A stretch of 64,000 nt of DNA, from assembly GCA_047967505.1 (NCBI GenBank), contig CM106539.1; one strand, given 5' to 3'. Made by a program: the position numbers and the translations under genes. The notes beneath the pieces are model-generated. The model saw nothing but the letters and a program-made list of their open reading frames with translations. It did no database searches and was not told the DNA's origin. Source of the stretch: Dipteris shenzhenensis (lineage: Eukaryota > Polypodiophyta > Polypodiopsida > Gleicheniales). Shown here in pieces: positions 33,778-46,372 of the stretch; the first letter of the stretch is position 1, and every line of letters starts with the position of its first letter.

Positions 33778-34116
33778 CACCGGTAAGTAAGCCTTCCTTT
33801 ACTGGTTAGAACTTCTCGAGCTGCAATGAAACAGCATCGTCACTTCTAACTACTGGTTTGACCTCACATGGCAGGCTCGATAGCTAGTTGCACCCGGGGA
33901 TCATTTTTTGCTGCTCCGGCTACGATTTTGCGACGGCAGGCCAATACGATGGCCCATAGGCGGGATCAATGCATGGGTGCTTGGATAAGGCTGTGTCACT
34001 GTAGAGACTGTAATTTCATTTTCAACGAAGACGAAGCTGCTCGGAGCACGCCCAATATATATTATTTTGTTCTGCATATTTCTGGCATCTCATCGATTTT
34101 TTGGAAGTTCCGATAA
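33778..34116 (+). other. Possible 3' extension or second exon of the ERF locus
   Basis: Right after the ERF stop is a donor-like GGTAAGTAAGC (about 33781), and an acceptor-like GGCAG lies at 33870-33874. An ATG at 33868 opens an 82-codon frame (MAGSIASCTRG, then CHCRDCNFIFNEDEAARS). I do not recognise it. It could be a spliced 3' UTR, an alternative exon, or chance. Confidence 0.25.
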
Positions 34117-36600
34117 GTACCAACATGATTAATGCATAGTTGCTTTCTTTCTTTTATATCTGTGTCTCCCATGCATGCTCTAACAATTGGACTCGCTTAT
34201 AAGTAGCGAACGCGAGCAGACTCGCTCCCAATTACAAATAATACAAGTAGGCGTGTCGTTGAATGAAGTTGAAGCCAAACTGCGTCCGCTGCCAATATGA
34301 TCCTACTACACGCTCCTTAAAATAAATTGTAGTTTGTACGACGGGTGCACCCTTAATGAGCTGTGTTTTCTAACTTATATTTTCTAACCTAGACTCCTAA
34401 TGGACAAATCTCGATAGCATCTGAGTCCCCCTTTCTCGATTATCCCTTTTGCGTATATTGCGAGGATTCTCCTCGTGCTCAAAATTTATTTTCCAACTGT
34501 AGTAAGATCGTTGGCAATCTAGCTCCCATTCCAGGGCGACGGAGTATCACTTCTGCAAGCAAGTGGCATCTTCTAGCTTGCAGTCACTATCTTTCCTTCA
34601 TAATCTTCCGCAATAGTTGTCTAATATTGTAACCTCCTTAGAGTGATGCTCTCTTTGACAAGTTACCTTGAAAGTAACGGTAATCATTTTAATTGTGAAA
34701 TAGTGTGATATTTTTAAACAGATTTTCGTGTTAGGCTTTTGCTCTTATTTTCTTAGACTCGGGTTGTATGTCTTTCAAAGGAGGATATAAATTTCATGAT
34801 GGCTTCATTGGAATATCGTTTCTCTAGAATGGAAGAGCCCTTTTCGAATCATACAAATGCATTGCTGTTGATAGTCTCAAATTTGTGTGCAAAGGGACCT
34901 TGGGTGTATTTAAAGTCACTCAAAATTATAGTATATGTGTTGGACAAGGGAGTTTTTTAAAGCTATGTTTGTTTGGAAGCTTAGCATACAAAGAGACTAG
35001 GTTATTAAATTGATTTTAGAAATTCAAACTCTCTAGTACTGACATATATTAACACAAATGATATGTAAATAAGGCTTTTAATTAATCCTTGAATGCATGT
35101 AATATAGTCACCTTGAAATATTTAACACCCGTAGAATTGTTGTTTCCACTATTTAGTAGTATAAAGATCTCATATCGAGACATAAGGGCATTTAAGGAAG
35201 TCAATTTCCTTTTATATGTAGCTTTCTTTGAGTCCACAATTCACAACCAAAGGAGTCCTATATAGGCAATGTGTACTAGCCTTGCACTCATGTCTTGCAC
35301 ATAACATGATCTCTAATATTTGTTCATTAACGCTTCACTCTGCAAAATATTTCTAGATAATCCTTTTAAGTTATTTGCACTCTACATTGTAGGTTTCCAT
35401 ACACACATTAATAGGGAAAAGAAACATATAATCTCATAGTAAGTTTAATTTAGAATGCTCAAGTAAATCTTCTTTTGATTGAAATTTTATTTATGCATGT
35501 GACATGGAGTGTGAAGGATACAACCTAAGGTTTTTTTTCCAAACTCTTTTTCAACAAGTTCTCCTCACAAATGTTGTGATATTGCAAGTCACAACAGTCA
35601 AGATTTTAGCTAAATAGTAAAGCTTAAATTTAGAAATGAAGGAAATTTCTTCATTGATAAAAGAGTTCTTTGTAAAGGAAACCATTCTTATAGGAAGAGA
35701 GAAGTGGTGCCTTGCCACCCCCATGCTCTATCTTCAGTATCTCAATATTGATATCAATCAAATTATATTACAATCACAATCACAATCACAATTTCAACCT
35801 CAGTTGGAGGTGGAAGACAAATCTCAATCACAATATCCATCTCTGAACCTACATCTAGAACCCAAATCTTGAACTCAATCAAGTTTCTGAATCTCAATCT
35901 CTTTCAATGTGACTCAGAGTTTGTGTGCATGAATTTTCTTTTAAAGTCTACCTTTTATTAAAGCATGAGTTCTTGTTGCCCAATCTAGTTTTTCCTTTCA
36001 AAAATAGACCCATAGTCATTGTTTAGCAAGTCTCATTTTATAAATATGAAACAAACTAGTAAAGTGGTCATATTTAGAGATCCATATTTCCTAAATTTTT
36101 TGGAATCCAAGAATTGTCAGTATGAGAAGTTGGAATCATCTCTTGATGGTCTACAACTTTTATCTTCATCTTAATCTGCCAAAACCTGCCATTCTAGGTC
36201 TTAAATTTGGATTTTAGAATTTAATGTAGAAATGGAATGAGAAAACCATTCCAAAATGATTTGCTATATTGTTCTTTTGGCCATGAAAACAATTTTGCAA
36301 TGTATTGAAATTATAGCTTCATGAAAGCTATACAACTCTTTCTTATACAATTTTGCAAAATGTATTGTCTTGCGTTACATGTTTGCCTTTCGCAAGGGGC
36401 TATCACTCTTGTGGCCTTTTTCTTATGGTTTCCATGAATGGTGGAATCACTGATTAGAACTCTTGTTCCTAATTTCTAAAACAAAGCTCTATGAATGGAT
36501 GAGTTTTCCACATTATTTTTGTTAAGAAGAAAAAATGATGGTGTAATTGAAAGCTTATATTCCCTTGTATAAATAAAATTTTGAAACATTCATTAACATT
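34117..36600. other. Long stretch without a recognised gene
   Basis: AT-rich, non-coding. The frame at 35636-35872 includes a Gln-Ser run encoded by CAATCACAATCACAATCA, a low-complexity tract rather than a gene signal. At 35080-35110 the phrase CCTTGAATGCATGTAATATAGTCACC resembles one terminus of the M-type MITEs, possibly a decayed copy. Confidence 0.4.
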
Positions 36601-36880
36601 TCGCATGCAAAGGGGTATGTCCTTCGAATACGTGCAAATTTGAATGATACAGTTGCAAACGTGTTTTCTGAAGATTATGCATGATACTAGGTGAAAAACA
36701 TGGTTTAACGCATGATCAGCCATGCAAACTACACTTTGCATGTTCCTCAACATAGATGATATTGACACATGTGCAAAGGGCGATGTCCATCGGATACATT
36801 TAGATCTGAATAACATACTTGCAAGTGTGTTTTTTTATGATTATGCATGACACTAGTTGAAAAACATGGTTTATGTAAAA
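36601..36880. repeat. Diverged tandem duplication, period about 165
   Basis: Two related segments (about 36608-36712 and 36773-36873) share AAAGGG-ATGTCC, GATTATGCATGA-ACTAG and TGAAAAACATGGTTTA. They are older than the other duplications in the window. Confidence 0.6.
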
Positions 36881-36929
36881 AAATTTCCAAGACCATCATG
36901 ATCTCCCTGACCTTTATTCGTGATAAATT

Positions 36930-37007
36930 TATTGATAGGGGGTTTTATAAATAAGCATTGAACACACGTGATATAGAGGGTTAATAAATAGTGATCTCCC
37001 TGAGTAT
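36930..37007. mobile_element. Terminal fragment of an M3-like MITE
   Basis: ATTGAACACACGTGATATAG, then AGTGATCTCCCTGAG, matches the right terminus of M3 (26265-26304) with several mismatches. The opposite terminus was not located, so only a partial or decayed copy is claimed. Confidence 0.4.
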
Positions 37008-38029
37008 ACTTCCTTTCCAGCCACTAGAAGGTCTTCTTTGAAGTCTATTTTTTATGCCTTTGTTGGCTACTATGGGTGTTCTCGAGAATTCTTCTCTTGC
37101 TACATTTGCCTAGTTTCCAGCCTATGGTTGCTTCTTTGCAGTAAGGTACCTCCTTTTAGCCCATTGCTCAAATTTTGCAAGTTTTTTTACCTTGTAGCTT
37201 ATTTGAGGAAAATAAGCACAAGTTTGCCTCTTTCAATACTGTTTAGTTGTGTTGATCTCCCTCCGGCTATGATTATGTTAGCTATGCCTAATTTCTAAAA
37301 GCTTGCCTCTTTTTATTACATCTCATTGAGATTATATTTTTTCATGAGCTTATTATTATCCTTGCTTCTAGTTGAAACAGGAGCTTATTATACTTCCCAT
37401 TGGAAGAGGAGCTTCTTATCCTTCCAACTAGATTATACTGTTAGTTTCTTTCACTCTAGCTATGATTATGTTAGTTGTGCCTAATAAGAACAAGCTTTCC
37501 TCTTTTTATTTCATATGGCAGAGATTATATTGTTTTATGAACTTATTATTGTCCTTGTTTCCAATTGAAAGAGGGTCTTGCTATACATTTGATTGGAAGA
37601 GGAGCTTATTACCCTTCTGGTTGGGAGACATATTAAGACAAATGACTTGGTGGAACATGATTTCCTTCTTGGTGATCAATCTTAGGGCTAACAAGTTTTG
37701 CTATTCATGCATATAGCTTAGGGTTATCTAATATCGACATGAACACACAAAATAGCACATGTACTTTGCACTATACTTACTGCATTATGATGCACTTTGC
37801 ATTGTATCATGCATACAACATAGTACCTGTACCTTGTACTGTACTATGCATACATCATTATCTAATGTGCACGTGGTATTATACCTTTCTACTATCCACA
37901 TGCACTTTATTAATCTAAGTTGGCCTATGGGCACTCTTTGTATATATATTTTATATAGATATACGTATAGTAGCTCGGGTTTTTTCCTTGTATGCCTAAA
38001 GGGTTTTGTCATTTGGAACTAGTGGACCT
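37008..38029. repeat. Gene-poor stretch with a 193-bp tandem duplication
   Basis: GCTATGATTATGTTAG occurs at 37266 and 37459, with about 190 bases of homology following each. No coding domain was found. The segment at 37930-38040 matches the region before the copia LTR at 44600-44678 (CCTAAAGGGTTTT, then TTTGAGTG). Confidence 0.55.
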
Positions 38030-38045
38030 ACTTTGAGTGAAGGTG

Positions 38046-38834
38046 TTAGAACTATATAGAGCTTTCTCCTAAATGAACCTAGCTCTCAAATATATATATA
38101 TATATATATGCCTATGACCCAATAATACGATCCATTATTATGGGAGAAAATTTGTGTCTCACTGCTTTCTCCCTCTCCTTCCAAAAAAAAAGTTCATAGT
38201 ATCACAAATCATGAAGATAATATGGGATCTAAAATCCATGTAATAATCAATCTAGGCATTCAATTTTGTTGTTGTGAAATTTTGGTCACTTCATTACAAA
38301 TTGTAGTACAAGTTTATTGATCCATAATTATCAAACATATCTTGTTTGTATCATTAGTAATTTAAATAAAAGCATACAGATACTCTTTCATTTGCCAAGC
38401 AGGATCTCAAATTGTAGCCCCATTAAAAAAAATTGCATTTATTTCCTTACGGACTCATTAATTAGAAATATTGTCCCTCGTAGCTTATAAGTAATTCTTC
38501 TAGTATTTTGAAGCTTAGACCATAGCATAAAACTCTCTTTCTTATGCTAATAAATATGGTTGTTTGTGGTCTAGATTTTTACTCTTAATGCATCTAGTCT
38601 ACCACCCTCTAGAAGCACTACAACTTTTAAAGTTACTAGTATCTATCACTAAAAAAGGGTCACTAGCATCCACTACTTTTAGCATTTAGCTACAAACATA
38701 GCCACTTTAATGTGTAATAAGATTGTGCCTACTTCTATCTCCCTCTCATGTCTTGTTTAGTGTTCTTTGAGCCTCCTTAGTTCTTTGAACAACCTTGTGT
38801 AGAATACACTTAGCATGACCCCAAACACTTTTCA
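38046..38834 (+). repeat. Copia LTR region with adjacent primer site
   Basis: Begins TGTTAGAACTATATAGAGC after a purine stretch (GAGTGAAGG), the same start as at 124 and 44679. It includes a (TA)n tract. A primer-site-like TGGTATCAAAGC lies at 38835-38846. Whether 38046-38834 is one LTR of 789 bases or two joined pieces is unclear. Confidence 0.35.
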
Positions 38835-38846
38835 TGGTATCAAAGC
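38835..38846 (+). other. tRNA-iMet primer-binding site, one mismatch
   Basis: TGGTATCAAAGC differs by one base from the canonical site. It indicates the start of another LTR element reading rightwards. Confidence 0.5.
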
Positions 38847-40385
38847 GTAGGTTTAGCTCTTATAATTGTCTTAGATATGGTTGAGAGATATATTGAGAGA
38901 GAGACATAGGAGTCATATCCATCCGCAAAGAGATTCATACTCGTTGAGTTTCATTTATCGATGGTGTTTGTGAGAGAATATATTCTAACTAAGAGACGAA
39001 GATTCATTAATAAAATGGATCCTACACTCTAGTGAACTTCTCACACATGACTCCAACGGCTCAAATATCCCTTGCATGGGCCAAAGATTGCCCACAACCA
39101 TGTCTAGTAGCTCCAACATCTCTATCAACTGCCATTCCAAGCAGCATCATCTACAACCCTTAGTGCACAATGGGCTTAATGGCCTCTGTGCAAAGATAGC
39201 ACCACAATCTGAATGCCCAGAATGGCTCCTACTTTTGACAAAGACCCTCATGCCCACATCTAGTAGAAAGGCATGGCAACCGATGCTAGGAGTAGACTCG
39301 ACAACTCAAGACTCCTCCATGACGGCTTTCTCAACAACCTTGGCAGATGACTTCCAAGCCTCGACACCAGCTTAGCTAGCAGCAACAAGCAATGAGTAGC
39401 AACCAAAATAAGCTACCTAGAATTGGACGAGGTGAGTATCTATGATCCAAGCTCGTACCATAGGGGTGATACAAATGGAGGCAGAGGATGCGACCATGCC
39501 TTGGTGTGGCTCCAAAGTGAGGTAGATGATGAGATTGAGGCCCATGGCATAAAACGACATCCTCTCGCAAGTAATCTATCAGCAGCATGGGATTTAGATG
39601 TACAACAATGCCTCTAAGGTAGCACCAACTACACATGATAAGACAGCAAAAGCACTTGCTATAGAGCATAGCAACCTGGCCAGGTTAGCAACATCAGCTC
39701 AGAAAAACTCTTGTAGGAAAAAGTGCCAATAGGGAAACAAAATCTTTTTCTCTCTTAAGGAGAGATTGGGGGAGGACGATTGGAGAAAGTGGGCCCATAT
39801 ATTTAATTTGATGAATGTGAGCCATTGGATCATTGGATTTGACAATGGAGAAATATGGATCATTGAATTTGAAGTAAGAAATATGGGCCATAGGATGACA
39901 CAAATCCATTTCAACCATCACCTCATTTCATTCCACCCTCTTCTTGATTCCAAATTGTAACCTTAAATGCTCCGAGTGGTAGTCTATGAGATTAAGAGCA
40001 GACCATCTACGACTTGCATGACATTACTAGAATTGATTACTCTCTGGTAATTAGGAAATGGAGGGGCAAAGGTGAAATGCTTCATCTTCATGGCAAAACA
40101 ATCAATTGATCATTAATGTCAATTCCACTTCTCCATTTTCCTCCTTCTTCCCCAAATCTATGAGAGCTCTATTCTCTACCTACAAGTGACCATTGCTGAA
40201 GCCCTTTGAGCTGTAGACTCCTAGTGTATGGGCCACCTTCCAGCTACAAGAAATTAGAGAGTTCTCCTATGTACGTGCAACACCAACACAAAGATTGCTC
40301 AACTAGGACATGATATTATCTTGCTTACATTGCCTATGACCTTGCACATGGCATTACAAGCCCTTTGAACTTATGTTCATGGTCC
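38847..40385 (+). other. Decayed LTR-element leader sequences
   Basis: No domain was recognised in the frame at 39076-39375. At 40130-40350 the sequence is homologous to the copia leader at 30030-30250. It is cut off at 40386 by a CACTA family B end. Confidence 0.35.
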
Positions 40386-40997
40386 AATTGATCTAGATGG
40401 ATTTAGAGAAGAAGATGAAGATCACAATATGAGCCAAGAGAAAGATGTGCATAATGACATCATATGGGAGGAAGATGGAGATCACGATATTGAGGAAGAA
40501 GCTGACGATCATCAAGAATCACTCGAATTTATTGAAGAAGATGATCAAGTCTATGGTGAACGTATGATGCTAGAGTACAATGATGATATAGGAGATCAAC
40601 TTAGTATAGACTTGGAGATAGACTTGTTTGGCACACTAGACTTGGCTCAAGATGAAGCCAAGTCTCAAACATGGGCATGAATATATGAGCTTCAAACTTG
40701 ATGTACATGCTCTTGTACTTTTATTCTTTCAAAGGATCAAACATGTATGAAAAGCATTTTCTTTTGTCATTGGGTAAAACTATCTTTAAAGGTTGGTATG
40801 GGGAAAAAACTCTCTATAAAACGTTGCTATATAATGGCCTTATACAAGTCTGGCAAGTGTTGCTATATAGCGATGTTTATAAAAGTGTCGCTATATAGCA
40901 ACACTTTTTAAGCCCGCTTTGCATACCAATGATTAGCGCCCCACGCGTGATAAACATCGATGTGTAACCGTCGGAAAAGGGCCTATGCCTTGTAGTA
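40386..40997 (+). pseudogene. CACTA family B, right-end fragment with transposase C-terminus
   Basis: The acidic end of the transposase reads HNDIIWEEDGDHDIEEE, then LSIDLEIDLFGTLDL. Several GTCGCTATATAGC motifs follow at about 40860-40905. It closes with a terminal repeat whose complement is TACTACAAGGCATAGGCC, one base from the left terminus of B3 (CACTACAAGGCATAGGCC). Everything upstream of the acidic tail is missing. Confidence 0.75.
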
Positions 40998-43900
40998 TTA
41001 CATCTTGGGCTCGCCATGGATGGGGTGAATCCTTTCGGCTTACGCTTGACATCTTGGTCGACATGGTCCATAGTCTTGGTGAATTACAATATCCCACCAT
41101 GGCTAACAATAAAGAAGGGACACCTCATGCTTGCACTACTTGTGCCAAGGAAGTGCAAGGCCAAAAATATGGACGTCCACATGGCACCTTTGATAGAGGA
41201 GTTATAGATCTTATGGAGAGGAGTGTGGGTCTTTGATATTTCTAGAGCTTCTAGACATACCAATGATATTTTGGTCAGGGGTATCTTGATGTGGAACATG
41301 CATGACTACCCAGGATATGGAGAGTGCGCAGGTACGTGGTTGTGTCTTTACATGTATAATATAGGATTATGCTTTTATGACTCTCTTTGGCATGCATGTC
41401 TTATACTAACACATTCATGCACGCGTGCAGGACTTGTTATGAGTGGGTACCAATGCTTGTCCTGTTTTTGGACTGGGTTTAAAATCACTTGCACGATACT
41501 CCAATCATATGAGGAAAAATGTTTATGAAGGTTATGCTCGATACCTTCTGCTGCACCATCTTGCACGTGGAGGTTAGCTTGATCCACCACCACCATATTT
41601 GAAGGCAAGTGACTAGATTCAGGCTTGGAGGGTGAATGGAGAGGAGTCTCCTCGAGGTATGAAGAGGCTATCAATCTAATTTCACGAGCTTCCTTATTGG
41701 GGTCAGTTACAAATCAATCATCTCTTGGATCCCATGCATATCTTCAAGAATGTGGGGACCACTCGAGAGGAGTGTGAGAAGACTTGCATGCTATGAATAG
41801 GATGTCTCATTTGTGGCCCCAAGTGCATGCTTCGGGAAAAGTTGTCCTCTCAAAAGCAACGTGCATTCTCTCTACCAGAGAGGAAGCAGCGATCAAGGCA
41901 GACATTGCCTGTTTTCAAATACCCACAAGGTACATGCATTGCTTGAAAGGAGCATTTTCAAAGGGTAATAAGCTTAGTGGGCTCAAGACCCATGATTGGC
42001 ACAAGGTCTTACATGTATTCTAAGCTGTAGGATTAGTGTACCAATAATCGTGATGCATTAGTGTAATTATGATTATGTTATATTATTGACATGACTTCTT
42101 TGTTGCTTTAATAGTTCATCCTCCCAATTACATTAAAAGGGCGCTTACAAGAAGATGTTAGAGATGCTATATTCAAGATCAGTGGTATTGTGAGGTATGC
42201 TTACTATTAAATCACATTGATTGCATTTTATTCAATTTAAGTTGAATAATCTGTAGACTAATTATATGAATCTATCTTACATGGGCATGTGAAATAGGTG
42301 GATATCTCAAAAAGAGATCTCCATATCAAGCATCGAGAAGGCTAGGGTGGAATCCATCAAAGCCGTATGCTTGCTTGAGAAGCACTTTCCCTCGATTATT
42401 ATGACAACTTAAGTGCACTTGCTTGTGCACATAGCTGATGAGGTGGCCATTGCAGGTACCGTTCATAGTCGGTGGATGTTTTTTCTTGAGCGGTTTATGA
42501 GAACTTTGAAGGGATTTGTAAGACAAAGAGCAAGACCAGAAGCAAGCATGGTAGAGGGATGGCTTGTTAAAGAGTCATTAGTATATATCACAGAGTTTCT
42601 TGCATCCACAGATCCCAATATGCCGCAAGCTTGGCATAACAAGGATGATGATAGCATCATTAGCAAGGTTCCCCAAGGAAAAGGGATTGAAAGAAAGATG
42701 AGCGATAAGCAAATGGAGAAATTCAATAAGTTTTGTATCCTCAATAGCAAGCAGATGCAGAAGTGGATTGAGAGATATGAAGCGGCCAAAGCAGAAAGAA
42801 TAAATGCAAGGATGAGATTCAGAGTAATGTACAGGCGAACGCAACCAAATCCACGGGATCTCGCCCTTCTCCCCACTCACATGTCACTTGATTGGCTACA
42901 ACTGGCTCTACGTAAAGCCGAATGCGATGGAGAGACAATAAGCGAGTGCAAGCGAGAGTTACCATTTGGATGTATGATGCATGTAAGTTTCTTACCTCTT
43001 GACATAATTAAGTAATTATTTGTGGCAATATACACTATAAAATAGATGCATCTTCATTGTTTTAATGATGCTCTTTTGTAATATAAAAAGTACAGTGCAT
43101 TATGGTCATATGGATGACATTTTTGCATGGAACGCATCGATTCAAAGAGTCACGTATGATTATGGAGTCATGGCTAACTTCACACAAGATAGCCGAGCAA
43201 GTGCTTTGGATACCAATCTTCTCATAGTTGGATTATTATGAAACCATACACAAAATTTATGAAATTGATTTCAGACGATTTAGTATTTTCATTCTTAAAG
43301 TAAAATGGTTTAGAACTATTTAGAACGGTCCCCATGTGACAGTGAGAAAAGATAGTACTAGTTTCTTTGCAATAGACTCCACCAAACTTTGGATCAATGA
43401 AAGTGATACTTTTGTTCTTCCCGAGCATTGTGAGTCGGTGCATACTAATGATTTAATTAATCGAAGCTTTTGTTTTTAAAGATCCATTGATACATGTACT
43501 TAAGCATAATTTCATATCTATAATTGATGTCATTTGGCACCCATTTTCAATATAGGTGGTTTTTCATTCGGATCATTCTGATCAAAGGTGGTACGTGATC
43601 CAAGTTGCACCACGAAGTAAGCAACTACCAATGTCGGATCCAATTGATCCGGATGGATCTAGCGAAGAAGATGAAGATCAAAACATGAGCCAAGAGGACG
43701 ATGCGCATAATGACATCATATGGGAGAAAGATGGAGATCACAATATTGAGGAAGAAGATGATGTATCATCAAGAATCACCACACTTTATTGAAGAAGATG
43801 ATCAAGGCTTAGGTGAACGTACGATGCTAGAGTACGATGATATAGGAGATCAACTCAGTATAGAGTTAGAGATAGACTTGTTTGGCACGTTAGACTTGGC

Positions 43901-44377
43901 TCACGATGAAGTCATTGATGTAAATGCTCTTCATTGATTTTTTTCATCTCAAACTTGGATATGAATATATGAGTTCAAAGGCTTAATGTACATGCTCTTG
44001 TACTTTTATTCTCTCAAAGGATCAAACATGTATGAAAAGAAAAAAAAAATTATCATTGGGAAAAACTATCTTTGAAAGTCGATATGGAAAAAAACACTCT
44101 CTGTAAAATGTCGCTATAGGAAACTTTCTCAGTGTCGCTATATAGTGACCATTCACAAGTCTTATAAGTGTCGCTATATAGCAACCATTTACAAGTCTAA
44201 TAAGTGTCACTATATAGCGGTGCTCTTTAAACATCGCTACATAGCGACACTTGCCTAAAGTCTCTATATAGCGACACTTAATGAATCTTGCTTTGGTTAC
44301 CGACGATTAGCGCCCCACACATGTGCACGCTAAACATTTGTGCTTAAGCATCGGAATAGGACCCATGTGTAGTAGTG
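40998..44377 (+). pseudogene. CACTA family B transposase, 5'-truncated copy with right end
   Basis: Starts inside the tnp2 core at LHLGLAMDGVNPFG. It continues through LVNYNIPPWLTIKKGHLM, HDYPGYGECAG, LLDPMHIFKNVG, LKGAFSKGNKLSGLKTHDW, then DUF4218 (RWISQKEIS; RWMFFLERFMRTLKGFVRQ at about 42470) and DUF4216 (YDYGVMANFTQDSRAS). The acidic tail ends at 43937. GTCGCTATATAGCGAC-type repeats occupy about 44110-44275, and the element ends with GTGTAGTAGTG at 44377. There are frameshifts near 43235 and 43760 and a deletion near 41650. The DUF4218 exon is long and nearly intact. The right flank is copia pol, so this element had inserted in a copia. Confidence 0.85.
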
Positions 44378-44475
44378 TTGCAAAAATTCTCACTAAAGGA
44401 CTTAGTGAGGAACGCTTCAGAGTGCTACGATCTAAACTTGGAGTTCTTGTAGCCTCTCTCTTCAAAGATTAACAC
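44378..44475 (+). pseudogene. Ty1/copia RNase H C-terminus
   Basis: The frame reads AKILTKGLSEERFRVLRSKL and stops after LFKD. This is the classic end of plant copia pol (ADILTK, then RSKLGV). It abuts the family B right terminus exactly, so the CACTA insertion cut this reading frame. Confidence 0.8.
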
Positions 44476-44678
44476 ACATATGGGTGACTTTTAACATTTG
44501 TATATAGATGCGTATTTGTGCAATTTATGATGACAATTACATACTTGTAAATAATTGTACAAATGCATCACTTTAACTCTATGATCAACTTGTATACTTG
44601 TATATAGGAGCTTAGGTTTTTCCCTTGTGCTCCCCAAGGGTTTTTCATCCGTAGATAGAGACCTTTGTTTGAGTGGGG

Positions 44679-44808
44679 GTGTTAGAGATATATATAGCTC
44701 GCTCCAACTCGAACTAGGTCTCACCTATATATGTGTAACTTATGAATCAGTATTTGGAAGTCTTTGGTGTGTCTATTGTCTCTTCTTCTTCTCTCTCAAA
44801 AAATCCCA
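44679..44808 (+). repeat. Copia 3' LTR (truncated) with polypurine tract
   Basis: The purine-rich GAGTGGGGG precedes TGTTAGAGATATATATAGC. The order pol tail, about 200 bases, polypurine tract, LTR is as expected. The LTR-like sequence can be followed to about TCCCACA near 44808, after which an unrelated open frame begins. Confidence 0.5.
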
Positions 44809-45130
44809 CAAAGCTTCACTCTATGATGGAGAACCAAGGAGTACACCCATTATTGGAAGTTTGTTTGTCCATAGATGATAGCTGGAAAGGTGTAGATTCA
44901 AGGGTTCCCAGTGCATAGTTGAATGTGCACGTAAAGTCTAAACCGAATTTGAATTCTTCGAAGGTGCATGAGGAGAAGAGGCACTGTATCTTGAATGCTG
45001 GTAATAAGAGCATCCATCCGTTGGGGGCATTACTGATGAAATGCAAAAAGAAGCTCTTTAAGCATTCTAACTGGAAATTGAAGGTATTCAAGAAAGCAAT
45101 TTATGATTCCGATTGTCTTTCTGAGAGAAT
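44809..45130 (+). pseudogene. Unrecognised open stretch, possibly a captured exon
   Basis: The frame around 44823-45130 reads MMENQGVHPLLEVCLSID, has one stop near 44918, then continues KPNLNSSKVHEEKRHCILN and KHSNWKLKVFKKAIYDSD. Lys-rich, hydrophilic content and coding-like composition set it apart from the LTR and CACTA neighbours. I cannot assign a family. Confidence 0.25.
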
Positions 45131-46080
45131 TCCAAAGACCATTGCCAAGGAGGGAGGAGGGAGTAGTAGGAGGGAGGGGGGAGGAGGAACAACAGTGGAG
45201 GAGGAGGGAGGGGGGGGCGGGTTAGGGTATTTTTGTTTTAATTCATCAATGACTGCCTGCTTCTTTTGGTCATCTTGATACCGCCAATTGGTAGCAATGC
45301 CGCTCAAGTGATGGCTCATCAACTGTCTCATGGTGGCCATCATTGCTTTGCCCTTTCTATCTTCTATTATCTCTCCGACAACCGTGATTTGATAGGAAAG
45401 GTCCTCAACTGAGTAAGGAGAATGGATGGTAGTGGCAGAGTCAGAAGGAGTGGAAGTTGTGCGAGTGCTTCTGGAGCGAGGAGTAGCAGTGGGAGTAGGA
45501 GAGGGCAAGGACCTGACTGATATTGTGTCTCTGGACAAAGTGGAGACCTGTAGGAATGTGAGTGTGCTGACTTGTCTACATCTCTCGAGTCAGCACAACA
45601 TAAGCGGCCCCTCCTACTCTTCGTTCCCTTACGAGAGGCATGCGTAGGTGATGACCTCTCGATCGAAGGGGCATGAGGGGACAGCTGGGCAGTAGGTCTA
45701 GCCATCGATGTAGGGGAGGGAATTGCTGAGGTCCTCTGAGATAGCAAAGAGAAGAATCTCGCTGCCTCCTCATCGGTCATTTGTGCTACAAACTCGTCGA
45801 GACTCCTGACGAAGCCATGTGCTGCTAGCAAAGGATTTTCCCAAGGGGTAGTCACAGTGCTATGTTCGAGAGGAGTAGGACCAGGGGTAGTCACAGTGCT
45901 AGGTGCGAGAGGAGTCGGACCAGGGGTAGTCGTAGTGCTACATCCGAGAGGAGTCGGCGGACCAGGGCTAGTCCTGTCACGTGTCGCCTGAGAGGAATCA
46001 AAATCCTCTGGAGCATAGAGATCGTGATGTCTCCTCCTACGAGGCTATCCATACTCGTCGAACGTGCGACGTGATCCCAT
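45131..46080 (-). pseudogene. CACTA family B ORF1 fragment
   Basis: Minus-strand ATG at 46080 gives MGSRRTFDEYG, then a stop, then LYAPEDFDSSQA. About three or four repeats of TTPGPTPL-STV follow, then DEFVAQMTDEEAARFFSLLS, a Ser/Pro-rich middle, LSYQITVVGEIIEDRK, and AVIDELKQKYPNPP. It is the same gene as at 58831-60510. The 3' part is replaced by a low-complexity GGAGG tract at about 45150-45220. A frameshift occurs near 45500. Here the codon that is TAG in B3 (59627) is still a Gln codon. Confidence 0.7.
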
Positions 46081-46172
46081 GTCTAACATAGACACAAACA
46101 CAAAAACAAAAAACAAACATAAGCATAGGCATAGGGAAAGAAGAAGAAAAGAGGGAAAGAAGAGGGAAAGAA
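46081..46172. repeat. Start of the family B central region, cut off
   Basis: AAACATAAGCATAGGCATAGG and a GAAGAGGGAAAGAAG tract match the sequence after the ORF1 start in B3 (60540-60640). At about 46172 it joins gypsy gag sequence. The palindromic array is absent here. Confidence 0.6.
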
Positions 46173-46372
46173 GAGGGGAGTAGCCGACCTGGCTACAACC
46201 AAGTGGGAAGGCCAAACTTGTCCATCGGAGGGTACAACGAAGTGGAAAGAAGAGGGTCCGATCTTCGAGATGATCTATTGAGCTTGTCCATTGGATCTAC
46301 GAGGCAGGCGTGGTGATGCTCCGAATAGGGCTGTTTTCATGCCTTTATAAAAAAGAAAAAAAAAAAGAGACA
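46173..46372 (+). pseudogene. Gypsy-type gag 3' end and polypurine tract
   Basis: TACAACCAAGTGGGAAGGCC, then GTCCATCGGAGGG, matches the gag tail also found at 53632-53790 and 54080-54260. It ends in an A-rich purine run (46348-46370), the polypurine tract before the LTR. Confidence 0.6.

Noticed and set aside
35636-35872. Gln-Ser-rich small protein
   Set aside because: Low-complexity CAATCA repeats in non-coding surroundings; no splice or homologous context.
38090-38110. TATATATATA as a promoter
   Set aside because: A simple microsatellite inside an LTR-like region; nothing specific supports a start site there.
39076-39375. 99-codon frame after the primer site at 38835 as a copia gag
   Set aside because: No gag motifs; composition Ser/Thr/Gln without the expected aromatic and W-L signatures.
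45162-45222. GGAGG-rich tract as a G-quadruplex regulatory site
   Set aside because: It replaces the 3' part of a dead ORF1 fragment; no gene nearby that it could control, so only low complexity is claimed.
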